Assembly (NCBI GenBank): GCA_021464415.1
Contig: CM038467.1
Span: 25,907,748 to 25,971,747 of the forward strand
DNA: 64,000 bases
Source: Lonicera japonica
Taxonomy: Eukaryota; Streptophyta; Magnoliopsida; Dipsacales; Caprifoliaceae
Reading direction: 5' to 3'
This document shows positions 55,616-64,000 of this stretch, piece after piece. The notes under the pieces were generated by a model. It did not search any database. It worked only from the letters and a program-made list of their open reading frames with translations, and was not told the origin of the DNA. Both the position numbers and the translations under genes were made by a program. Within the stretch, counting starts at the first letter, position 1; each line of letters opens with the position of its first letter.

Positions 55616-55829
55616 TTATTTTTTTTATGTTACAAATGAGCCTAGAAGGCTGCACTAGAAATAGTAATGGACTCGGGAATATAACCAACTGGGAACGAAA
55701 TTTAAAACAAACAAAAATATATTTAAAGCACATCAATTACTGAGAAGAGCAAATTTAACCACAAACATAATTGTATTAATAGTAATACTTGATATAACTA
55801 AAAGTCTTAAAACACTTAGTGCCTACAAA

Positions 55830-57000
55830 TTACAATAAAATTCTATGGGGTTTCATATTTTGAAAGTATTGTAGCACATCCTCCTTGTTAATATTATTGA
55901 AAATGTCATGTTCAATGCATGTCACCAAACAATCATTCATAAATTCATCTCCCATTCGATTGCATAACGGCACTCTTGATGATTTTCATTGTCGAGGATG
56001 CTCGTTCAACACTTGCCGTTATAACAGATAAGAGTAGGGCCAACTTCACAACCAAATACACCAATGGATAACCACCATGCTTATTGTTTTCAACCATTTT
56101 TTGAGCAAGCTCACCAATCCCCTTTAAGCCAAAAAATTCAACTTTATACTTCACATATTCTATAAAGTTTTGAAGTTGATTTTCAAGTCTCATGAGTTTT
56201 AGTGAAGAAAAATCAGAGGGATAGAACTTTGCAAACTGAAGTAATTTTCTCGAATTAAAAGCGGAGAGTGAATTCGATGGATCAAGACATGTCATACATA
56301 AAAGCAACTCCGTATTGATCTCATCAAAATGGTTATTCAACTCCTAAAGTTGCAAATCTATTACTGCATAGAACAAATCAACACGATAGTAATGGAAATT
56401 TGTCTTTTCTTCAACATTTTGACGTGATCTCCTATGTACTACAAACAAGTCGTCTATATTTGGAATGCCTATTTCATTCGTAATACAAAATGAAGAGACA
56501 ACACTCAAACCCACTATCTCTTATTATTTATAACTGCTTCTTTGAGACTTGAACATAAGCCATGGCATTAACAATATCTTAATCCTTTCTTTGTAATGCT
56601 TGTGACAACTTATTAGTAATTCCCAATATTATTTTCATCATATCATTTTCATCATATGTAAGATGAAAATAAACTTAAAGGTTTACAAGCGAAACTTTAA
56701 ATATTCAGCTTGAGATCTTCGCCCGTCACATATACTTTCATATTGAATAACCTCAAGCACAATTACCACTAAGGGGAACAAGTTAATCAAGTTACAAAGT
56801 GTGTTGTAATGCGAACCCCAATGTGTATCGCCTGCTCGTTTTAATGTTGTTTCATGATTCAAACCTCTTCCCGTTTTTCTCTTACCCCTATAAATCTCTT
56901 CAATAATGGCTTCAAATTGTTTCTCTCGGAGAAGGTCTCTATGTTTGACAAAACTCCAACGTGGCCAAAGAATGAACTAAGTCTTATGTTTTTCTTTGAA
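55830..57000 (-). pseudogene. Degenerate hAT-family (TTF-type zinc finger) transposase
   Basis: Read on the minus strand, fragments of one protein occur in order. They are KRAGDTHWGSHYNTLCNLI (about 56800), ILGITNKLSQALQRKD followed by a stop (about 56600), NNHFDEINTELLLCMTCLDP (from 56337), and the C-terminal dimerisation block YPLVYLVVKLALLLSVITAS then VERASSTMKIIKS. A frameshift near 55970 separates this from the last block, NRMGDEFMNDCLVTCIEHDI, which runs to a stop at 55830. Several in-frame stops and at least one frameshift make it non-functional. The order matches plant TTF-type hAT proteins. The N-terminal zinc-finger part was not found. Confidence 0.8.
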
Positions 57001-57664
57001 ACGGCTAATCAAAAAATTAATTTATACTTAAAATTAAAAAGTAGATCTAAAAAAATAAATACCTTGAAAAGTGTAGAGTGAGAAAGATGACTGAAGGATG
57101 AGTGGTCCAAGTAATGCTCGTGCAGCCAATGGAAATGGAAGGATGAAAATTTCACTTCTTACGGAGAGAGAGAAAGGATATCAGTAGTCGGCAAAAGGAA
57201 AAAAAGAAAGAGACAAAAGGAAGAAATGAACAAAAATAAAAGAATAAAAAGAAAGAAAGGACCAAAAAGAAAAAGAAAGGATGTCTGATGTCTCAGCAGT
57301 GGCCAATGGGTGGGGTTTGATAAACTTTTATTTCTTACACTTAAATACCCTCGAGTATAAATTTATGCACATAAGTCCCTATTTTTTTTTTTTTTTTAAA
57401 AATACCCTATATTTAGTTAAAAAATTTGAAATCCAACTAAGGGCGATTTCCCCCGCTTGCCCTTACACAGGGATGCCCCTGACTAGAAATATACATTAGT
57501 TTACGCTATTTGCCTGATCTTGGTAAGGGTTACACCAAACCAACAAAACTATGGTTGCACATGATAGTAATTTAAACTAGCCATTTGATGAGTTGGAGTA
57601 TTACAAACACGCGAGGTATATATTACAGGTGAGCTCCATATATTTGTATGGAGATATTTATAAG

Positions 57665-57870
57665 AAAGGATGGTCTCGATTTTGCAGATGGTCTTCATTG
57701 ACATGCCCATGAATGAGATGAACTAGTTGAGATGAATTTGTCTCAATCATTACTCGAGTGATTCCCTCGCCAACGAGTAGTTGCATTCCTACTTTGAATG
57801 CAATTATCTCCGCATGCAGCTCCTTCCCCGGCTATAGAACCCGCAAATCTCCATTGCCTCCAATAATATT
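57665..57870 (-). pseudogene. RNase H-like (RVT_3) domain remnant
   Basis: On the minus strand one frame reads ELHAEIIAFKVGMQLLVGEG, followed by ITRVMIETNSSQLVHLIHGH. This is the E-A-x-A-x-x-x-G and I-E-T-N/D-S pattern of the RNase H-like domain found at the end of many plant LINE-type proteins. An in-frame stop lies upstream of ELHAE and no reverse transcriptase is adjacent. It is a separate insertion from the RNase H remnant in the array at 14760. Confidence 0.65.
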
Positions 57871-58436
57871 ATATAAATTTGTTTGGTGTAAAATTTATAT
57901 AATTTGTAAAAAATTTAGTTTCTATCGATCTTTTAAATTTGAATTTTTTATAAAATAGTCATATAAAATATAGTACCCGTTTACTCTGCTAGATTTTTAT
58001 CTCCTCGATTTTTTTATTGTATAAAATTTTAAAATGTAGTAACTTTTAATACAAAATACATATAATCATATATTTGAAATTTGCTCAACAAGACCAACTA
58101 ATTAAGATCCATTGCCAATATGAGATTATGCTACATAAATTTAAGAAAAAAATAATTAAAATTTGCATAAAATAATATCTAACATGTGTTATGATCTTAT
58201 TGATTATTTCAAGTTTTACACAAATATTTACAAAAATACCATTAAATATATTTTTTTAAAATGTGAAGTTTTTGTGTACAAATGAATTACCACATATATG
58301 TTTTTCACAACTATTAAAAATACTCAAAGGCCTCGCCCAATCATTTTAAATAATTTTTGCATCTTTTATCTTAACAAGCTGCTGGCAAAAAATTAGCCGA
58401 TGCTTATTTTCCCAACTTCAATGGGCCAACTTCCAT

Positions 58437-60362
58437 TGTAATACCCCTTAATATAATTAGTGTAAATTAGACACATATTTCTTGGTTGAGTATGGACTAA
58501 ATTGTAAAGTTGCAAAAGTTTAGGGTTAAAATAATAAAGTAACGAAACTTCAGGGTTAAATGTCGTAATTAGGCAAAAGTTATATTTTTTTTATTTTCTA
58601 ACAACACCGACCTCCACCACCTAATTGTCTCCACTTTCTTCATTCCTTTTTGCTTTCATTTTCGTTGCCGAGCGACAGAAACAAATAAAGAAAATAGGTA
58701 TGAAAATTTCTTCTTAGCAATTGGTCATCAAAACTCCGCCGAATCGAGTCGAGCCTTAAGGAAAAATTGTTCTATACGTTGAGGGCTACACAATGGTATA
58801 AGAATTTTAGAGTTGTACCGGTCGGGGTTTGGGTATCAACTCACATTTTATTATTTGGGGCTAAATATTCTGAGGTAGGGGTTTAATTATTTTTAAAAGC
58901 CAATAGTATAATTTTATTTTATATGAATCATCATATTTTAATTGTCTTTGTTTTAAGAATTATTATATGATAAGAATGATGATGTTTTGTGATTTATAAA
59001 GCCATATGTATGTTATTTGAAGCAAGATATGCCATTATACTTGATATATTTGTATTATTTGATATACATGAGATATCCCTTGGATGTATAAATATTTTAT
59101 ATTTATAAAATTATTTAATTAATGAATTATATACATCAAGGGACATGTATAGAGATTTGTTGTGATTATATGGCATAAATTGTTTCAAATATTCATTTAT
59201 TAGCATGTTATGCATACTGTGCATCGTCATTGTGTCAACCAAATTCTTGGAGACTTTTTGGCAAGCTCGGATTATTCTTATGGCCTATCATGTGGGCATA
59301 TATCTTGTATTTATGGTGCCGAAAGCTTCTTATATCTGCTGAATTATTCTGGGATGTGATATAGTTCTGTGATGGGTTTGATATGATTGTTATTGTGGCC
59401 CTTCGATGATGAAGGGAATATGTATTGACTAGTGCTTGCCGATGTGAAAATAAGTAGGGCTCGGTACCCTTGGGTTGAAAATCCCTAAACCCCCGGGGGA
59501 CAGCAATGAGGTCGGCTGTTTAGAGCCAACAGTGAGTAGCTCGGAAATTTAGGCTTCGGCAAAGCACTAGTGATTCTGTGATATGATATGAATGGACACG
59601 TGGTCCAATTATATTATGATATGATGATGATCTTTGATGGGCTGAATGATATTATATTGTGATAATGTTCGACTTATTCTCTGGGGCGGTCAGGCCCATT
59701 CTTCTTCTTATGATTATGATTCGGCCCAGCTTCGGTATCTCTTGAGGGCGGTCAGGCCCATTATTATTATCATTATTATGATTCGGTTCGGCATTGGTAT
59801 TCTTTCGGTATAATGGTTGACACAAGGGAGGTAACCTGCATATGCACATGCATGCATTATTTTATTGGTTGAGCCATGATTTATAATTAAATAGTTAATT
59901 ACGTTTCATACGTAATATTGCCTGTTATACCCCCTACTGAGCTGTGAGCTCACCCCTTTTTATGTAAACCAATTCAGGTATCCAGGAGACGGATACGACA
60001 GAAGAGGCAACTGGGTCGGGAACGAAATAAATGATCTCTGATACCGACTCATTTTTGTTGTATAGGTGTGTACATGGCAAGCCACAGCTAGCCTAGGTTG
60101 TTGTTTACTATGTAATACATGTTAACATAGTGTGTATGTCTTTTGGATTTCATGCCTGTGTATCGATGTATATTGCACTCATGTTTTATATTACCGCTCG
60201 TAGCATGAATACCATGGTGGTTTATTCCAGGTTATATAATTTTTTTGGATTTATTATTTTATTATTTATTTCAAACCTACTTTAGCTCGTCTAAGGTGGG
60301 TTAGTAACGCTCCAGGACTTAATTACATGTGTTATCCTACTAATTAAGGCGGGGGTGTTACA
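58437..60362. mobile_element. Solo LTR of a Ty3/gypsy-type retrotransposon, 1926 bp
   Basis: Begins TGTAATACCCC and ends GGGGTGTTACA, inverted copies with one mismatch in 11, bounded by the standard TG...CA. The 5 bases outside are TCCAT on the left and GCCAT on the right, a near-perfect 5-bp target duplication. It contains a GC-richer zone at 59450-59560 and a 'gagctcacccc' phrase common in plant gypsy LTRs. No primer-binding site follows the right end and no gag/pol is present, so recombination between two LTRs probably removed the interior. The clade (possibly Tekay-like) is a guess. Confidence 0.75.
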
Positions 60363-60987
60363 GCCATGCAGCTCTTTAGTGTCCTCGTCATTGTAATAAT
60401 AAGATTTTGGATTATATTCGCTCTCACATAGACATGGTGTTGTGGGAAATCTATTTCACTTCCTCCTTTCTCCCGTGATTGATCACTAAGGGCGTGTTTG
60501 ATTACTTTTATTTTCGATGGAAAATAAAAAAAAAAATTATTGTACTTTTTTTGTTTTTTTCCCCTTTCTTCTTTCTTTGTGGTAACTTAGAATTGTGCTT
60601 TTTTGTACTTTTTAGTGTGTAAATTCTTGTTGGGGTGGTTGTGAGACTTCATGGCTTAAATCAAAACAAGTGGGTTGTGAAATCGCACTTTAAAAAGGGC
60701 CATCTTCAATTGTCATATTTATCCAAGAAAAATTCTATTATAAAAATGTAAAATGGTAAAAAAACTCTTTCTAGCCAAGTTTTCATATACATTCACATCG
60801 GAACTTGAAATTTTTTGGTTACTATGATCATAAAAAAATTCTACTACATTTTACCCGAAATTAGGGGGCTAACTACCACAAAAAAGTAGAAATAAATTAG
60901 ATCTAAGACTATTCTATTAACATAATTGTATTGTCAAATAGATATAAAATTCTGCTAAAAGCACCGTGATAGATATGATTTAAATGA

Positions 60988-62042
60988 AGGGAAAAAAACA
61001 AAAAAAACCCTGAAATTTGGGGGTATTTGCAATCTTGACTCCGAAATTTGAAACTTTGCAATCGTGCCTCCAAAGTAATTTTTCACTGCAATTTGGACTC
61101 TCCATCCAACTTCTCTGTTAAAGTTAACGTTTTGCTGACGTGGCAACCAATTTTAATTTTTTTTTAAAATTTAAAATTTTTTTTTTTTTCTAAAACTTCT
61201 CATTTTCTATTAAAATGAGAAAATATGTAGGCAATGAAAACACATCAAAAAGTCAAAAAAAATAAAAAGTACCTAAAATTTCTTTTGCTTCACAAAAATG
61301 ACGTAAAAAAAATACTACTAATTTTCTAACTAAAAAGGCAAAATAATTTGTTTTTTTACTAAATCTACACGCTTCTAACTAACACAATCACTTTAAAAAA
61401 ATTAAGTGTTATTTAAAGAGGGTTGAAATTTGTGGCTTCCTTGCATGTGTTTATTTATTGTGTTATTTAAGAATTGTTTTATTAGGTTTTGAAATTAAAA
61501 TTGCAAAAAATATCTATATTACTTATATTACATATAAAAATATTAGATTTTTGTGGTGTGCTTATATTGCAAAAAATATCTATATTACTTATATTACATA
61601 TAAAAAAAATCTAATCGATTTATTGTGCTTAGATTTTTGTGGTGTGCTTATAGTAAAAAAACAAATAATTTTGCCTTTTTAGTTAGAAAATTAGTAGTAT
61701 TTTTTTTACGTCATTTTTGTGAAGCAAAAGAAATTTTAGGTATTTTTTTTTTGGTTTTTTGATGTGTTTTCATTGCCTACATATTTTCTCATTTTAATAG
61801 AACATTTTAATAAAAAATGAGAAGTTTCAGAAAAAAAAAAATTTTAAAAAAAATAAAAAAAAAATTCTAAAAAGTTAAAATTGGTTGTCACGTCAGCAAA
61901 ACGTTAACTTTAACAGAGGAGTTGGACGGAGGGTCCAAATTGCAGTGAAAAATTATTTTGGAGGCACGATTGCAAAATTTCAAATTTCAGGGTCAAGATT
62001 GCAAATACCCCCAAACTTCAGGGTTTTTTTTGTTTTTTTCCC
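60988..62042. mobile_element. Long-arm foldback (MULE-like) element, 1055 bp
   Basis: Left arm 60988 to about 61350 and right arm about 61672-62042 are near-identical inverted copies of about 360 bp. A loop of about 320 bp lies between them. The 9-bp direct repeat TTTAAATGA flanks it at 60979-60987 and 62043-62051. Long terminal inverted repeats with a 9-bp target duplication are typical of Mutator-like elements. No transposase is encoded. The loop holds two tandem copies of a 60-70 bp 'attgcaaaaaatatctatat' repeat (about 61500-61650). Short open frames in the arms are mirror images of one another and are not genes. If transcribed, the arms would form a long double-stranded RNA. Confidence 0.85.
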
Positions 62043-62489
62043 TTTAAATGAATTTATGCAAAAGCCATTGGAGATGGCTAAATGACTAATTTATCCTACG
62101 GATGGGATCATGGGAATGTGCGAAAACGAACACGAAAAGACAACAATAGAATTATGTAAAATTAAAAGTTTTGATTAAACAGTGCGCGGGTGTAATGCGA
62201 TGCAGATATGCAAATCTTTATGAAAGGATTAAAGTATTAAACCTAGCCCTTTTAAGATTGTATTCAAAAGGCATTGCCCCCAAACAAGATTCAATTGGCA
62301 GACCATAAAAGTAAAACCACCAAATTATTCTTAGGGCACAATTGCTTATATAGCTCCTACTTGGTGCACCAGACATGCTTCCGTTTTCGGTAGAATGGAT
62401 TAATATTATAATTCGAAGGAATAATAATGTTAGTTCAATTTTTTTTTTAATAATAATAAAAATTTGAGAGGGGTGTAGTGTGATACAAA

Positions 62490-63353
62490 TAGTTACTATT
62501 ACCAACTAATAAAAGTATTACATATGGATTTCAATCTAATCAACCCAATGTTCACTATTTTGACGTGAATATGGAGATGCAATAGCTAAATTATAGTGAA
62601 AGGATAAGGACTAGTTAATCATAAATCTGTAGTATGAAAGGAATAATGTACGAATCTAAAATTCCACTGGTACATAGAATTACTTAACTTAGGTGCCAGT
62701 CTTACACCCTATGAAAAAATTATTATCACCATGTTACTTTATTATTTTGTTGACTATCACCAACTAATAAAATTATTACACGTGGACTGCAATCTAATCA
62801 ACCCAATGTTCACTGCTTTGACATGAATACGGAGATGCAATAGTTAAATTATATTGAAGGCAGAAGGACTAGTTACTCATCAATTTGTTGTATTAAAAGA
62901 ATAATGTGCAAACTTAAATTTCCATTGGTACATAGAATTATTTAACTTAGGTGACGGTCTTACATCTTGTGAAAAAATTATTATCACCACGTTACTTTGT
63001 CATTTTGCTGACTATCACCAACTAATAAAATTATTACACGTGAACTTCAATCTAATCAGCCCAATGTTCACTGCTTTAACGTGAATATGGAAATGCAATA
63101 GCTAAATCATAGTAAAATGATAAGGAATAGTTAGTCATCAATTTGTTGTATGAATGGAATAATGTACAAACCTAAATTTCTACTGGTATATAGAATTACT
63201 TAACTTAGGTGCCGGTCTTACACCCTGTGGAAAAATTATTATCACCATGTTATTTTGTCATTTTCTTGACTTTCACCAACTAATAAAATTATTATACGTG
63301 GACTTCAATCTAATCAACCCAATGTTCATTGTTTTGACGTGAATATGGAGATG
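62490..63353. repeat. 258-bp tandem repeat, about 3.3 copies
   Basis: The word ACCAACTAATAAAA marks the same point of each copy at 62501, 62759, 63017 and 63275, exactly 258 bases apart each time. Copies differ by scattered substitutions but without length change. The fourth copy stops after about 80 bases at 63353. No coding frame is conserved. The constant spacing suggests a satellite-like unit expanded by unequal exchange. Confidence 0.9.
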
Positions 63354-63857
63354 TTCAAAATTGAACTTTTTGAATATAAATAATTTAAAGAAAAAAAAGC
63401 TAAAAAAAGTAATGTAACATAGTGCTCAAGAGCTTTATTAGCATGGTCGACACCTGTTGCTTATAGTAAATGAAAAATAAATAAATATGTGAATAATGGA
63501 AAATCTGAAAAATTCAAAAATCTGACATGAATTCGGTAACTGTCAATTCAAATGAGCATATTTTGGAGAGTTGAAAACCAAGTCTCTAATAAATCTTAGC
63601 TTTAGCCACAGAACCAGGACGGAACCATTCCTGGCTTGATCGTTGAGCCTATAACCTTCACATTTAGGCGATGAAATTGACGAAAAAAATTAAGAAAGTC
63701 TGGATTCCACAGTTTCTCCACGATGAAAAATGTAACGAATTTCACTAGCTTATATTTGGTAGCAACACAACACATAATTATAGAAGACAAAATGTCAAAA
63801 TAAAAAAAACTTTCGTCATCAAATAGGATGTACTCAACATGCTAAAAAAACTCAAAA

Positions 63858-64000
63858 CTAGTACATTTTCATTGGCACTCTTCTTGTATATATCCGCAAG
63901 ACTTGTAATAGTTCTCGACGTATACTATCAGCAATCAAGTTCTTCACGAGCACTCCATTACATGGTGTCTCATCTCTCACATCGTCCTCCAACTCTTGTA
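63858..64000 (-). CDS. Possible C-terminal end of a gene cut by the window edge
   Basis: On the minus strand an open frame enters from the right edge and ends at a TAG at 63858-63860. About 46 residues are visible, including QELEDDVRDETPC then NGVLVKNLIADSIRRELLQV and a tail TRRVPMKMY. The composition is protein-like (charged and aliphatic residues alternate as in a helix), unlike the surrounding AT-rich DNA. I do not recognise a family. It could be the last exon of a gene, a transposon fragment, or chance. Confidence 0.3.
   Translation of the reverse strand, partial: QELEDDVRDETPCNGVLVKNLIADSIRRELLQVLRIYTRRVPMKMY

Larger units (their letters stand above)
54435..57481. mobile_element. Possible borders of a decayed hAT transposon
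   Basis: CAGGGGCGATAGTCCC at 54435 and, inverted, CAGGGGCATCCC ending at 57481 both match the CAGGGG-type inverted ends of hAT elements. The degenerate transposase at 55830-57000 lies between them. The 8 bases outside the two ends do not match, so this is either an old element or two unrelated ends. The left half (54500-55800) is AT-rich, with an (ATT)n microsatellite at 55585-55614. Confidence 0.4.

Noticed and set aside
60955..62085. Two similar open frames (minus at 60955, plus at 61885)
   Set aside because: They are the mirror-image arms of the foldback element, not a gene family.

Overview
The window is nuclear DNA of a flowering plant, probably a eudicot. The evidence is AT-rich intergenic DNA, short exons with GT-AG introns, a plastid-targeted Hsp70, and many plant-type transposon remnants. 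No prokaryotic operon, CRISPR array or organellar gene block is visible, and I recognised no rRNA or tRNA gene. Gene models were built by hand from reading frame, splice sites and remembered protein families. Every model of a named family closes in frame at a length close to that family.

Layout. 1-1975: intergenic, with one copy of a dispersed hairpin repeat. 2399-3010 (+): a two-exon gene for a 151-residue single-pass membrane protein. 4181-12593 (-): a seven-exon MACPF-domain protein (600 aa, At4g24290-like) whose introns carry several mobile-element insertions. 13337-19510: three tandem copies of a 1.75-2.66 kb unit with complementary internal deletions. 21460-29933 (+): delta-COP of the COPI coat (530 aa, 11 coding exons, one GC-AG intron). 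30250-34780: intergenic. 34903-35490 (+): a single-exon, plant-specific 195-aa protein. 38735-40139 (+): a PB1-domain protein (375 aa). 40790-45902 (-): plastid stromal Hsp70 (706 aa, 9 exons). 47583-52376 (-): phosphoribosylamine-glycine ligase (GARS, PUR2; 523 aa). 54.4-64 kb is a mobile-element graveyard: a decayed hAT transposase, an RNase H remnant, a solo Ty3-type LTR, a 1.06 kb foldback element with a 9-bp target duplication, and a 258-bp tandem repeat. A short open frame runs off the right edge.

The genes do not form one pathway. They serve membrane attack/cell-death control (MACPF), Golgi-ER vesicle traffic (delta-COP), plastid protein folding (Hsp70) and purine synthesis (GARS). From memory, the MACPF, plastid Hsp70 and PB1 genes match neighbours in two duplicated Arabidopsis blocks (At4g24280/At4g24290 and At5g49910/At5g49920), which would make part of this window an ancestral gene neighbourhood.

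No clearly new biological system was found. The most unusual structures are the three-copy array, the long foldback element and the 258-bp repeat.
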